NCBI GenBank assembly: GCA_014360495.1
Contig: JACIXR010000001.1
Location: 186,001 to 250,000 of the forward strand
DNA from: a bacterium
GTDB lineage: Bacteria > Armatimonadota > JACIXR01
Length of the DNA: 64,000 nt
Direction of reading: 5' to 3'
In this document: piece after piece, positions 18,223 through 27,373 of the stretch
Numbering within the stretch: position 1 is the stretch's first letter
Layout of the letters: each line of letters begins with the position of its first letter
Program-made: the position numbers and the translations under genes
Notes under the pieces: model-generated
Database searches by the model: none
The model's input: only the letters and a program-made list of their open reading frames with translations
Told to the model about the DNA's origin: nothing

Positions 18223-18250
18223 ATAAAAAATCTCTTCGGAGGTGATTGCT

Positions 18251-18793
18251 TTGAAGAAATTGCTTTTGCTGTCTGTTGTGCTTCTCTGTGTCGTTGGTCT
18301 CTGGGCACAGGAGGAAGGCGGAAAAACCCTGATTTATTCGGGCAAGATAGGCATTTTCCGCCCCAGCGATTCCGATCTACGAGACGCGGTTGGCGGGAGC
18401 TGGTTCCTACTCGGCATAGACGCTGAATCCCCCGTTGCTCCAGATGCCTCTTGGGTATACTCGGTGGAGTATCTCCACAAGTCGGGCTCGGGCGGAACGG
18501 TAACCGAGATACCTCTTCTTGTGACCTGGAAGAAGACATCCGTTTCAGGCGAGCCACCTTTGTTCGGAGAAGCCCAGCCCCAGTACTATCCCTATCTTGG
18601 CGTTGGAGCAGGTCTTTATTATCTGAAGGCGGAAAGCGGCACAAGCGATAGCACTTGGAAGACCGGCTTTCATGTTCTCGTTGGAGCTCGCTTCAGCTCA
18701 AATATGTTCGCTGAGCTACGCTGGAACACAATCGGCAAATGGAGCGATACCGACTTCGGTGGTTATTCCTTGATATTCGGCATAAGGTTTTAA
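18251..18793 (+). CDS. Secreted outer-membrane beta-barrel-like protein
   Basis: A 180-residue protein with a clear signal peptide (KKLLLLSVVLLCVVGLWAQ, cut after AQ). The mature part has alternating strands with many aromatic residues and ends in GGYSLIFGIRF; a terminal aromatic residue is typical of outer-membrane barrels, and the PYLGVGAGLYY and GARFSSNMFAELRW segments resemble small OmpW/OmpA-type barrels. The TTG at 18251 is preferred to the GTG at 18242 because GGAGGTGA (18238-18245) lies 5 bases before it and overlaps the GTG. Size fits an eight-strand barrel. Ligand unknown. Confidence 0.7.
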   Translation: MKKLLLLSVVLLCVVGLWAQEEGGKTLIYSGKIGIFRPSDSDLRDAVGGSWFLLGIDAESPVAPDASWVYSVEYLHKSGSGGTVTEIPLLVTWKKTSVSGEPPLFGEAQPQYYPYLGVGAGLYYLKAESGTSDSTWKTGFHVLVGARFSSNMFAELRWNTIGKWSDTDFGGYSLIFGIRF

Positions 18794-18812
18794 ACAGGGG
18801 GTAATTGCCTAA

Positions 18813-19382
18813 ATAGAAGTATTAGAGATATTTCGTAAATTAGAAGCTGTTAGGGAAGGGCATTTCCTGTTAGCCTCCGGGTTACACAGCCCTTTCTACT
18901 TTGATAAAATGAAGGTGCTGGCTAACCCGGAGGCAGCTTCTATTTTATGTAATAAACTGGCTGAGGAGCTGAAGGGGAAAGAATTTGAAATCGTTGTTGG
19001 TCCTTCGCTTGGAGGTGTGATAATCGCTTTTGAAGTGGCGAAATATCTCGGTCTTAAATGCGCTTTTGCCGATAGGGTAGGGGACAAAAGGGCTATTAGA
19101 CCAAGGGAGATTTTAAAGGAAGGGATGAAGGTTGGATTGGTGGATGATATTTTGACAACGGGCAAATCCCTGAGAGAGACTTTATCCGCTTTGGAGGAAT
19201 GCGGAGCAGAGGTGGTCATAATAGGTGTGCTCTTGGACCGCAGCGGTGGGGAAGCGGACTTAGGAATTCCCCTCGTTTCCCTTGCCTCAATGAAAGTAGA
19301 GGCATACAAGCCTGAGGAATGTCCCCTTTGCAAGAAAGGGATACCACTTGAGGTTTATGGAAGCGCTACGAGGAGGGGATGA
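18813..19382 (+). CDS. pyrE: Orotate phosphoribosyltransferase with abnormal start
   Basis: The enzyme adds the phosphoribosyl group to orotate in UMP synthesis. The PRPP motif is GLVDDILTTGKS and the N-terminal motif EGHFLLASGLHSPFYFDK is clear, but this N-terminal part (18813-18908) lies upstream of the first ATG (18909) and contains no ATG, GTG or TTG; a stop (TAA) precedes codon 18813. Either an ATA at 18813 starts translation (AGGGGG lies 11 bases upstream) or one A is missing: a single added A would place TTG 18805 in frame. Starting at 18909 would remove conserved residues. The C-terminal C-P-L-C pair may bind a metal. The end overlaps the convergent M16 gene. Confidence 0.8.
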   Translation: MEVLEIFRKLEAVREGHFLLASGLHSPFYFDKMKVLANPEAASILCNKLAEELKGKEFEIVVGPSLGGVIIAFEVAKYLGLKCAFADRVGDKRAIRPREILKEGMKVGLVDDILTTGKSLRETLSALEECGAEVVIIGVLLDRSGGEADLGIPLVSLASMKVEAYKPEECPLCKKGIPLEVYGSATRRG

Positions 19383-20634
19383 GGAGAAGGAGGGAGACGT
19401 TTCCCTTCAAATAGCGCCTGACAATCTTCTTAACATCCCAGATATTTACGGTCTTAACTAACTTAGGGAACTTGTCTATGTAATCGTATCCTAATCCCAT
19501 AGCTTCAAACCAGGCGAGGCTAAAGGAGAAGTTTTTCAGCTGGGCTTGGGAAAGAATGAAATCGCCAATCAGCTTGTTTTTCGCTTTCTCCAATTCATTT
19601 TGGTCAATATCGTCTAAGGAAGTAATTTCGTTCAGAATGGCTTCCTTTGCTTCTTCAACTCTTTGAGGGTCAACAGCAGCCCATACGAGCAGATGGCTCT
19701 TCCCGAGGAGGGGTGGATAAAGGGAGCCGAAGTCGTATGAGATTCCCATTCGCCAGCGTAGCGCCTTTGCAAGGCGGGAAGATGTTCCTTTCCCTAAAAG
19801 GGTATTAATTATCTCAAATACTGGGTAATCCTTGTAGTTCATCCCCGGAAGAGGAATACCCACAAAAAGATAGGCAAAAGGGGAAGCTCGCTCCATTACA
19901 TCAACCTCCGAGCGGACGAGGGGGTAGAAGAAAGGATATGTAAGTCTAATTATTTCTCCTTTGGGGAAACTTCCTAATAAATCTTTTGCTATTTCTATGG
20001 TCTCCTCTGTTTCAACGTCTCCCGCTATTGCAACGAAAACATTTTGAGGTTGGAAGTATGATAGAAGAAGGTGGCGGAGCTCCTCCAAACTCAAGGATTG
20101 CAAGCTTTCCTTCGTTCCATTTATAAGCCTTGCATAGGGGTGATTTCTCCCATAAAGGCTTTCTCTTAAGCGAGCATAGGCGGATGTGAACGGACGTGAG
20201 CTGATTTCCTCTATTTCCGAAATGGCTTTCCTTTTCTCGCTCTCAAAGTCATATTCATCAAGAAGGGGTTGGAAAATAATCTCCCCTAACAATTTTAAAG
20301 CCTCTTTCAAGGAAAAAGCGGGACAGGTTATGGAGATAGACCAATAATTCTCGTTTATTTCTGTTTGTAAGTCTATAAGGTTTTCCTCCAAAATCTTCTC
20401 TATTTCGTCTTTTGTGTGATTTTTTGTCCCAAGTGGAATAAGCCGTATGAGGAGACTTGAGGCTCCTGGCGTTTTCTCCACTATGCTCCCTCCCTTGATA
20501 ATAGTGGAAATGCTAACTAATTGACTGACTTCCCTTGGAGCGACGATTAGGGTGAGACCATTTTGGAAGGTGCGTTTGATGGGGGAGGTAAAGGCAAGGG
20601 ACAGGAAAAGAAAAAGGGCGATAATTTTCTTCAT
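19366..20634 (-). CDS. M16 family peptidase-like protein, catalytically inactive partner
   Basis: A 422-residue insulinase-fold protein with a signal peptide (KKIIALFLFLSLAF). It keeps the M16 fold (NGLTLIVAP, YFQPQNVFVAIAGDV) but lacks the zinc motif HxxEH; the equivalent region reads TPGASSLLIRLI. In M16B proteases an active and an inactive subunit form a heterodimer, and the active partner is the adjacent upstream gene, which overlaps by 4 bases. Likely periplasmic. Confidence 0.85.
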   Translation of the reverse strand: MKKIIALFLFLSLAFTSPIKRTFQNGLTLIVAPREVSQLVSISTIIKGGSIVEKTPGASSLLIRLIPLGTKNHTKDEIEKILEENLIDLQTEINENYWSISITCPAFSLKEALKLLGEIIFQPLLDEYDFESEKRKAISEIEEISSRPFTSAYARLRESLYGRNHPYARLINGTKESLQSLSLEELRHLLLSYFQPQNVFVAIAGDVETEETIEIAKDLLGSFPKGEIIRLTYPFFYPLVRSEVDVMERASPFAYLFVGIPLPGMNYKDYPVFEIINTLLGKGTSSRLAKALRWRMGISYDFGSLYPPLLGKSHLLVWAAVDPQRVEEAKEAILNEITSLDDIDQNELEKAKNKLIGDFILSQAQLKNFSFSLAWFEAMGLGYDYIDKFPKLVKTVNIWDVKKIVRRYLKGNVSLLLLIPSS

Positions 20635-21938
20635 TTCTTCGGTATGAGGGCTACGAAGCAGTAGGCATCAGGTCGGATATATTTATCCCAAGCTTCCTTG
20701 GTTTCCTGCAGAGTTATTTCCTCCACCATCCTGGGATAATCGCAGGCGAAGGAAAAGTCACAGATGCTCTCGTAGAATCCCAATATATGGGCTTGGTCAG
20801 CGTATGTCTCGCAGTTAAGGGCGTAGGAGAACAGAAGCCTTTGCTTAACTTTAGAAAGGATTTCCTCGCTTAGGTTTTTCTTTAGCTCCATAAGAGATTT
20901 CAAAACTTCCTCCCTGACATCCTCTATAACATTTCCCCAAGTTGAGGCATAAATGATGAAAACTGAGGGATATCTTTGGGTTAGGAAAAAGGAGCGAATT
21001 TCGGAGACCAGCCCTTTCTCCTTCAAAGAGGAGAATATCCAACTATCCTGAATGATTTGGTCAAGCAAATCAAACGCAACAACAGCTTTACCATCCTCAA
21101 CGCTTGGAGCGGGAAAGCCGAAGGCTATATAGCTTCTAACTCCGCTTTCGCTAACTTGGGAAGAGGAGGGTTGATAATTCAAGGTAGAAGTGCGGATTTC
21201 ATTCAGTTGAGGTTCAGGGTTTATGGTGGAGGGAGAAGAATTGTTTTCCCAATCGCCGAAGAAATGCTCAACCAATTGGAGAGCATTCTCCTCCTCTACT
21301 TTACCAACTATTATTATGCTGGCGAGGCTGGGGAGATAAAAACTTTTCCAGGCTGATAAGATATCATCCCTTCTTATTTTAGCAATGGTTTCCTCCCAGC
21401 CCGGAATAGGATAGCGATAGGGGTGTTGGGTGAACATCAAGCGGGATATTTCCCAGGCGCATTGCTGGAAGGGGTTGTTTGCTCCCTTTGCTTCCGCCAA
21501 AACTATCCTTTTTTCCCTTTCCATTTCTTTTTCATCAAATAAGGGATACCTTATGAGCTCGGATAGGATTTCCATCGCTTTTGGGAGGAATTGCGGTGTA
21601 ATCTCTATTGAGAAATAAGTGAAATCCTGTCCTGTTTCAGCGCTTATCCTCCCTCCCATTTCCTCAATAGCTTCGTCTATGGCTCCTGGGGGATGATTCC
21701 TTGAGCCATCAAACAGCATATGTTCCAATAAATGCATAAGCCCTGGTTTATCTCCATCCCGCACAGAGCCTACTTTGAGCCAGAGTTGAAGAGAGACGAG
21801 GTCCAATTCGGAGCGTGGGAGAATAACGACACGCAATCCATTGGAGAGGGTCTTGACGCTAATTTTCTCCTTTTGAACAAAGGAGAAGGAAAGTGCGCAA
21901 AGAAATATTAGGAGGAATTGTTTTCCTTTGAAAATCAT
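20631..21938 (-). CDS. M16 family zinc peptidase, active subunit
   Basis: A 435-residue periplasmic protease with signal peptide. The inverted zinc motif HLLEHMLF (about residues 67-74) is followed about 75 residues later by the third ligand region EKRIVLAEAKG. M16B enzymes degrade peptides and unfolded proteins. The gene is translationally coupled to the inactive partner (ATGA overlap). Confidence 0.9.
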   Translation of the reverse strand: MIFKGKQFLLIFLCALSFSFVQKEKISVKTLSNGLRVVILPRSELDLVSLQLWLKVGSVRDGDKPGLMHLLEHMLFDGSRNHPPGAIDEAIEEMGGRISAETGQDFTYFSIEITPQFLPKAMEILSELIRYPLFDEKEMEREKRIVLAEAKGANNPFQQCAWEISRLMFTQHPYRYPIPGWEETIAKIRRDDILSAWKSFYLPSLASIIIVGKVEEENALQLVEHFFGDWENNSSPSTINPEPQLNEIRTSTLNYQPSSSQVSESGVRSYIAFGFPAPSVEDGKAVVAFDLLDQIIQDSWIFSSLKEKGLVSEIRSFFLTQRYPSVFIIYASTWGNVIEDVREEVLKSLMELKKNLSEEILSKVKQRLLFSYALNCETYADQAHILGFYESICDFSFACDYPRMVEEITLQETKEAWDKYIRPDAYCFVALIPKK

Positions 21939-22067
21939 CCTGGTTTTCTTCAGATAGGGCTATTTAAATTATACTTTATGCTTCTTGAATCGTAAATCCG
22001 TAGAAGTAGAAAGAACTTGACTCCCTGTTCTTAGCCTAATATTTTTAAACATAAGAGGTGATGTTTT

Positions 22068-22727
22068 ATGAAGCTTTTCATTGATACAGCAAATATAGCG
22101 GAGATAAGAGAAGCGGCTTCCTGGGGAATCATCCAGGGAGTAACGACGAATCCAACCCTTGTGAGCAAGGAAGGGCGTCCTTTCAGGGAGTTAGTGGAGG
22201 AAATTTGTTCAATAGTTAATGGACCTATAAGCGTTGAGGTAACGGCTACTGATGCAGATGGGATGGTGGAGGAGGGAAGGGAGATAGCGAAATGGCATAA
22301 AAATATCGTTTTGAAGATACCAATGGGGGTAGAAGGAATCAAGGCTGTGAAAAGGTTATCTCAGGAGGGAATTAAGACAAATGTAACCCTTATATTCTCT
22401 CCCAATCAAGCGCTCTTAGCGGCTGAAGCGGGAGCGACATTTGCGAGCATATTCGTGGGGCGTCTTGATGATATTGGTCATGATGGAATGGAGGTTGTGG
22501 AGAAATCCCTGAGAATTTATAAAAATTACGACTTCTCAACCGAGATATTGGTGGCGAGCGTTCGGCATCCAATCCACGTATTGAGAGCAGCGGAGATAGG
22601 GGCTCCTATCGCCACTGTTCCCTACAAAGTATTAGAATTAATGTTCAAGCATCCTTTAACTGATATCGGTTTGGAAAGGTTCCTCTCCGATTGGGAGAAG
22701 ATGAAAGCTATAGAATCCCAGCGCTAA
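22068..22727 (+). CDS. Transaldolase-like / fructose-6-phosphate aldolase
   Basis: A 219-residue TIM barrel of the short transaldolase (TalC/MipB) subfamily. The N-terminus [16 protein letters not shown], the GVTTNPTLV block and the Schiff-base lysine K83 in IVLKIPM are all present, as is [17 protein letters not shown]. Short members act as transaldolase in the pentose phosphate pathway or as fructose-6-phosphate aldolase; sequence alone does not decide. With the split transketolase at 62791 it could complete the non-oxidative pentose pathway. AGAGGTGAT precedes the ATG. Confidence 0.92.
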   Translation: MKLFIDTANIAEIREAASWGIIQGVTTNPTLVSKEGRPFRELVEEICSIVNGPISVEVTATDADGMVEEGREIAKWHKNIVLKIPMGVEGIKAVKRLSQEGIKTNVTLIFSPNQALLAAEAGATFASIFVGRLDDIGHDGMEVVEKSLRIYKNYDFSTEILVASVRHPIHVLRAAEIGAPIATVPYKVLELMFKHPLTDIGLERFLSDWEKMKAIESQR

Positions 22728-22745
22728 TTGTACGGGGGAGTTTCA

Positions 22746-23198
22746 TTACCTACCCGCAGATGCCCCTCCCATTGGCATAGGACCTTTCCCCATCATACCT
22801 CCTCCCATCATGCCTGGACCCATCATTGGCGCACTGCCTCCGCCACCTCCCATTGGCATAGGACCTTTGCCCATCATACCTCCTCCCATCATGCCTGGAC
22901 CCATCATCGGTGCACCGCCTCCGCCACTTCCCATTGGCATAGGACCCTTCCCCATCATACCTGGACCCATCATGGGGGCGCCGCCTCCTCCAGGTGCATT
23001 CCCACCTCCCATCATTGCTCCGCCCATCATACCCGGACCCATCATCGGCATCATCGCGGGAGCGTTGCCTCCTGCCCCACCCACGGGAGCAACAGCGGTA
23101 GCTGGAGGTTTAGGTGAAAGCAAAACAACCGCTATGGTGGCGAGTAAGCAAACGATGAAGAATATAGCCGATGCCATAAGCATCTTATCGTTTTTCAT
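22746..23198 (-). CDS. Membrane-anchored Met/Gly/Pro-rich repeat protein
   Basis: A 150-residue protein: one N-terminal membrane helix (about residues 8-28), then a low-complexity region of a unit of about 27 residues built from GPGMMGGGMMGKGPMPMG and GGGGGAPMM, in about three copies plus partial ones. AAGGAGGTT at proper spacing before the ATG supports this strand over the proline-rich frame on the plus strand. Met-rich tails can bind copper or simply act as flexible extracellular chains; no function can be assigned. Confidence 0.65.
   Translation of the reverse strand: MKNDKMLMASAIFFIVCLLATIAVVLLSPKPPATAVAPVGGAGGNAPAMMPMMGPGMMGGAMMGGGNAPGGGGAPMMGPGMMGKGPMPMGSGGGGAPMMGPGMMGGGMMGKGPMPMGGGGGSAPMMGPGMMGGGMMGKGPMPMGGASAGR
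22770..23040. repeat. Tandem repeat of about 81 bases in the Met/Gly-rich gene
   Basis: Blocks such as CCCATTGGCATAGGACC followed by CCCATCATACCTCCTCCCATC and CCTGGACCCATCAT recur about every 81 bases, with one shortened unit. The repeat is in frame with the minus-strand protein, so unit gain or loss keeps the frame. Confidence 0.75.
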
Positions 23199-23289
23199 AC
23201 TCTATAACCTCCTTTTTCGGTTTTTCTATTATTTTACTACAATCAAAAGCATTGTCAATGGCGATGTTTTATAATAAATTTTTTCTATA

Positions 23290-23688
23290 ATGACGCTGGA
23301 TGATGCCCGGTTGAAAGAACTATTGGAAATAGCGAAAAAAGCGAGTGCCAATTCCTTTGCTCCTTTCTCCGATTTTCCTGTGGGTGCTGCCTTATTGACT
23401 TCAAACGGGGAAATCTTTGCTGGCTGTAATGTGGAGAATTCATCTTATGGGTTAAGCATATGCGCGGAGAGAGTAGCGGTATTTAAAGCAATATCGGAGG
23501 GAGAGAGGGATTTCCTCGCTCTCGCTATCTTCACACCAGTCATTTCCACACCATGTGGGGCTTGTCTGCAGGTCCTTTCTCAATTCGTTCGTTCTCCGGA
23601 TGATTTCCTCATAATCTCCTCGGATAAGAAGGGAAATGTTGAGAAATGGACCCTTTCCCAGCTGTTTCCTTTACCATTTACTTTTTGA
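23290..23688 (+). CDS. cdd: Cytidine deaminase
   Basis: A 132-residue enzyme of the small tetrameric class, converting cytidine to uridine in pyrimidine salvage. The active site shows GCNVENSSYGLSICAER (zinc Cys and catalytic Glu) and TPCGACLQVL (two zinc Cys). No Shine-Dalgarno sequence precedes the ATG; a TATAAT at 23270 lies 14 bases upstream, so the message may be nearly leaderless. The 3' end overlaps the convergent WbsX-like gene by 11 bases. Confidence 0.92.
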   Translation: MTLDDARLKELLEIAKKASANSFAPFSDFPVGAALLTSNGEIFAGCNVENSSYGLSICAERVAVFKAISEGERDFLALAIFTPVISTPCGACLQVLSQFVRSPDDFLIISSDKKGNVEKWTLSQLFPLPFTF

Positions 23689-26320
23689 TGAGCTTTATGT
23701 AATCTATCTCCACATTCGCACCTGCTGAATCAGTTGGGTCAAAGCGGATTTGTGTAATCTTGCCCATCCAGGCGGGATTAGTGGTTAAATCAAGTTCATA
23801 AATGTGGAATTGATTGTCCGCTATCAATCGAAAACGCTGGCTTGTGAACTCGCTGATTGGGAAGACATTCGTAGCCCAAAATACTTGACCACCGCTTCCC
23901 TTATCAACCTTCATCCTTATGATTATCTTTCCATAATCTTTAGCGTCAAGCATAACGGGAGGAAGATTGATCGCGGGGTCATTCGTTGAGGTCTTGAGGA
24001 TTAAGCAGCCGTTCTCAACCTTGAACTCTCCTATCCCCATCATAGCTGACCAGCCTTCCAAACCCTCTTCAAAATCCCAACTATCCCTTGGAGGAGGCGA
24101 TTCCGCTTCAACCAAGGGCAAGCCAATATCTTGGGGCACTAAATCAAGGTGCTCACCTTTCCCCAAGAAGACATCCCTCACCGCGTCAAGATAGGCAAAT
24201 CCCCATTCTCTGCTTGGCTCTATATATGAACCTTCACCCCATTCGTTCCAAGCTTCAATTACGACGATTTTCCTCAGACCCCTTTTCTCCACGAAATCCT
24301 TAGCCTCCCGAAGATGTTTCTCAAATAAGGAAGGGGTTGAATTCGTCCTGACGAGTGTGTTTTGACCGTGCCAAGGTCTTGGGTCCCAGCCAGGAGATGT
24401 GGGAACAATCAAGTCGTATCCTTTATCCGCAATTCCTTGCCAAATGCGTGCGAATCCATTTATCATATCCTCATATGAAGCCCTTTTGTCCGTTGGTCCC
24501 GCTCCTGCCCAGGGGTAGTTATATCCAGTAACTGCGTCATATCCTTCTTCTTTCATAATCCTCAAATCCCAATCGGAATCGTGCATACAACCTATTATGA
24601 ATAGACCGTTCAATCCTTCCTGCCTACAGAGCTCCCTCATTTTCTCAAAGCCTTCCTTAACTCCCTCAACGCCGAGGTCGTTGGTAAGCTGACGAGGTGT
24701 GAATATGAAGAGGGTTGGTTTGCCATCTATTTTCAGATAATTTGGCAGGTGGAAATAATTATCTATGCAAAATCTCGTTAGGTTGATGAGGTCTGGTATT
24801 GAGGATGTCTTGGGTGGGTTATGGTTTGCCCAGAGGAGGGAGAACTTCATAAGTTTTCCATAACGGGATTTGAGAAAGCCGTTATGGAGGGCGTGTTCCA
24901 ACATCCTGCTTCCCTGCACCCAATACCAATCAAAGATGAAAAAGGTTATGCCGTGCTCAAGCGCCCATTTTATCTGCCAATCCATAACATAGGGCTCTCC
25001 CTCTTTATAAAAACCCAATAGCGGTTTGCGTCCCCAATTCTTAACGGGAAGCCAATTTGACGCACTTGGCCAGCCAGGGAAATAATAAACCCCTATCTCC
25101 CAATCGCTCGGAGTCACCTTCGGCTCAGGTGGATAATCCGAGGGAGAAAGGGGAGGGAGCTTTGTTATCTTTAATACAGAGGAAAGCTCTTGTCGGTTTT
25201 GGGCAAAGGATATTTTTGCTCCTACCTTGTATTCCCCAGCTTTCTCGCATACCACATCCCAGCTGAGAAATTCGGTATCACCGAAGGAGAATTTCGCTAT
25301 TCTAACGGAAGGTTTTCCCTTTTGAAGCTTTAATTCCTTGGGAAGTTGTAATTCCACTTGAACATTCTCAATAGTTGTTCCTTTATTTTCTAATTGGAGG
25401 ATAAGAGGAAAGGGCTTACCAGCTCTTGCGATGCCGTCAACGCCGAAGTATTTTATATGAATTTCTTCTCCCTTTGGGGTTACACCCACATTCACATCTC
25501 CGATTTCCCCTTCTCCCATGCAATTTCGGAGCAAAAGCATCACGGAGGAGACATCTCCAAACCAACCGGGAAAGAGATTGTAAAAGTGGGGTTTACCATC
25601 CATGATGAGGTCGAAGGCATAGCTTCGTCTTTCCTTTCCCTCTTGAAAGACTATCTCCCCGAAGCCATTTGGATTTGAGGATTTGAGACGCAGGCGGAAG
25701 GAAAGGAGAGGGGCTTCCGTTCCCTTAAATGGAGGGACGGGAAGGAGGAGATTGGCTTCCTTGGAGGTTATCTGAAAGGTTAGAGCCTTATCAGTTGATT
25801 TCTTCACGTTTAAACCTCCGAAAATAAGCCATTGACCTTCTGGCGTGGGCTGAATTTCCTTGATTTTTATATATTCAATCTGGAAATAAGCTCCATCGGG
25901 AGGGTCAAGGCGCAGATGGATTATCTTCTCTTCTCCTCCCCAGAAAGGGAGAAGGCGATATACGTGTAAGAGGTTGTCGCCTTTCACATAAAAATCGTTT
26001 ACTTTCTCCGGGCGGAATCCTCCGTAAGGTTCTTCCAGGGTGCCTGACCAGAAAAGCTGGGCTAACCCATCCCTATCGCTTTTCATTTTAATCTCAACTA
26101 CTTGGCGATTATTTGCTTTTATCTCGAAAAGGGGGCTGAAAATTTGGGGGTCGCTGCCAACGCATTTGCCAGTTAAGTATTTACCTTCTACCTTTAAATC
26201 GCTGATGCTTTGATTTGCCCTCCAATCTTTGAAAGCGGCGGATTCAAAGGAGAGGAGGGTTATTTCCTCTCCCAGTGCAAGGAAGGATAGGAGGAGAAGA
26301 AGGGGGATTATTTTGCCCAT
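23678..26320 (-). CDS. Secreted WbsX/GH99-like protein with flanking jelly-roll domains
   Basis: An 880-residue protein with a signal peptide (about 17 residues). The central part (about 400-730) resembles the glycosyltransferase WbsX / GH99-like TIM barrel: IGVYYFPGWPS, FFIFDWYWVQGSRML, VTGYNYPWAGAG and IEAWNEWGEGSYIEPS. Two similar sandwich domains flank it, one near residues 20-170 and one at the C-terminus (WDFEEGLEGWS ... GQVFWATNV); both contain a QxFW motif and may bind carbohydrate. A conserved-surface-protein middle region lies between. Likely acts on an extracellular glycan; substrate unknown. It lies 5 bases after the Trm112-like gene. Confidence 0.75.
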   Translation of the reverse strand: MGKIIPLLLLLSFLALGEEITLLSFESAAFKDWRANQSISDLKVEGKYLTGKCVGSDPQIFSPLFEIKANNRQVVEIKMKSDRDGLAQLFWSGTLEEPYGGFRPEKVNDFYVKGDNLLHVYRLLPFWGGEEKIIHLRLDPPDGAYFQIEYIKIKEIQPTPEGQWLIFGGLNVKKSTDKALTFQITSKEANLLLPVPPFKGTEAPLLSFRLRLKSSNPNGFGEIVFQEGKERRSYAFDLIMDGKPHFYNLFPGWFGDVSSVMLLLRNCMGEGEIGDVNVGVTPKGEEIHIKYFGVDGIARAGKPFPLILQLENKGTTIENVQVELQLPKELKLQKGKPSVRIAKFSFGDTEFLSWDVVCEKAGEYKVGAKISFAQNRQELSSVLKITKLPPLSPSDYPPEPKVTPSDWEIGVYYFPGWPSASNWLPVKNWGRKPLLGFYKEGEPYVMDWQIKWALEHGITFFIFDWYWVQGSRMLEHALHNGFLKSRYGKLMKFSLLWANHNPPKTSSIPDLINLTRFCIDNYFHLPNYLKIDGKPTLFIFTPRQLTNDLGVEGVKEGFEKMRELCRQEGLNGLFIIGCMHDSDWDLRIMKEEGYDAVTGYNYPWAGAGPTDKRASYEDMINGFARIWQGIADKGYDLIVPTSPGWDPRPWHGQNTLVRTNSTPSLFEKHLREAKDFVEKRGLRKIVVIEAWNEWGEGSYIEPSREWGFAYLDAVRDVFLGKGEHLDLVPQDIGLPLVEAESPPPRDSWDFEEGLEGWSAMMGIGEFKVENGCLILKTSTNDPAINLPPVMLDAKDYGKIIIRMKVDKGSGGQVFWATNVFPISEFTSQRFRLIADNQFHIYELDLTTNPAWMGKITQIRFDPTDSAGANVEIDYIKLIKK

Positions 26321-26325
26321 TTAAA

Positions 26326-26496
26326 TCACCTCTCTTTTATCGTCAAATCTATAGGTTGGAGCATATCTACAATGCCATTTACAATACGATATCTACGCCC
26401 GCAACCCAAGCAGATGAGCTCTTCCTTTCCAAGATAGAGGTCTGAAAAGCAAACGGGACAGCGCAGAATTCGTATCAGTCTCTCGTAGTTATTCAT
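26326..26496 (-). CDS. Trm112-family small zinc-ribbon protein
   Basis: A 56-residue protein starting MNNYERLIRILRCPVC with the zinc-ribbon pairs CPVC and CLGC, then YRIVNGIVDML, as in the UPF0434/Trm112 family. Bacterial members are of unclear function; the eukaryotic relative activates methyltransferases. An upstream start at 26550 would add residues encoded near an IS end and is rejected. It lies directly before the WbsX-like gene; the IS remnant is 42 bases upstream. Confidence 0.8.
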   Translation of the reverse strand: MNNYERLIRILRCPVCFSDLYLGKEELICLGCGRRYRIVNGIVDMLQPIDLTIKER

Positions 26497-26537
26497 TTTT
26501 TTAAATTTAGTCAAAAGGAACAGGTAAGTCAATCCAT

Positions 26538-27318
26538 TGTATAATTCCATAACATTTGGGACTCCTTTGGTTATTAAATTCGTCTATATCCGTTGAGTCC
26601 AGCGGGTATACATCTATGAAATATTCTTGGATAGTTCTCTGGAATCGCTCCACATAGCCGTTCTCTTGCGGTCTCTTTGGATGGGTGTAGAAATGGATAA
26701 TACCCTTATTCCTGAGAAAATCTTCAAATTCTCCCGCGAACTCACTCCCGTTATCCGTTTGAACACACCCCGGAGGGAGGGGGATAACCAAATCTTGAGA
26801 CAACATCTATACCACTAATGAGGAACATCTTTACGCCATTGAGGAAAATCACGATTGAGTCAATCTGGACTAAATCTCCGGGACATTTGGGGTAAAAATT
26901 GCCTCTTCTTAGCTTTTTCTCTCTTTTCCTTTTCCTTATAACCAATTTCCCTGTTTTCCCGTAGAGGGAAACCTTTACATTTGGGTCTAATATTTCCCTT
27001 TTATCCTTTAGCCATTTTATAATCCTCGCTATTGTGGAAGCTGAGGGAGCTTTTATTCCTGTCTCTTTGCAAAACATATCCAACTCCTTCTTTAAAGGAA
27101 CCTGACCTAAACGAGGACATTCTTCTCTTCTATCCTTTTATATTGTATCACTCTTATATCCCAGTTTCTTTTTCTTGGATTTTTAGGTCTTCTTGAGAGA
27201 GGTCGGAGCGCTGCGGGGTTATAACCTGAGTCTTTGTATATCTTTAACTTAACTATATCTTCTCCTTTCAAATCTCTCCTCTTATCTATATATTCCAATA
27301 TCTTTTTGAAATTATTCA
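26538..27318 (-). mobile_element. Decayed IS481-like element (copy B), longest copy
   Basis: Three frames on the minus strand together give pieces of one integrase-core (rve) transposase: an N-terminal piece at 27107-27298 (NPAALRPLSRRPKNPRKRNW), a middle piece at 26751-27083 with the first catalytic Asp in PGDLVQIDSIV and DVVSRFGY, and a C-terminal piece at 26550-26800 with VQTDNGSEF (Asp) and ENGYVERFQRT (Glu). Between SRFGY and CVQTDNGSEF roughly 35 residues expected in this family are missing, and the join changes frame, so the enzyme is dead. The downstream end is TGTATAATTCCATAAC, shared with the other copies. Confidence 0.8.
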
Positions 27319-27373
27319 GATGGGCGCCTTTCCTCCAGAAATAATTTATTTGGGAAAAGATAGCGATTATTAA

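Noticed and set aside
22810-23274. Plus-strand Pro/Ile-rich frame of 154 codons
   Set aside because: It is the antisense of the Met/Gly repeat; it has no ribosome site, while the minus frame has AAGGAGG and a membrane anchor.
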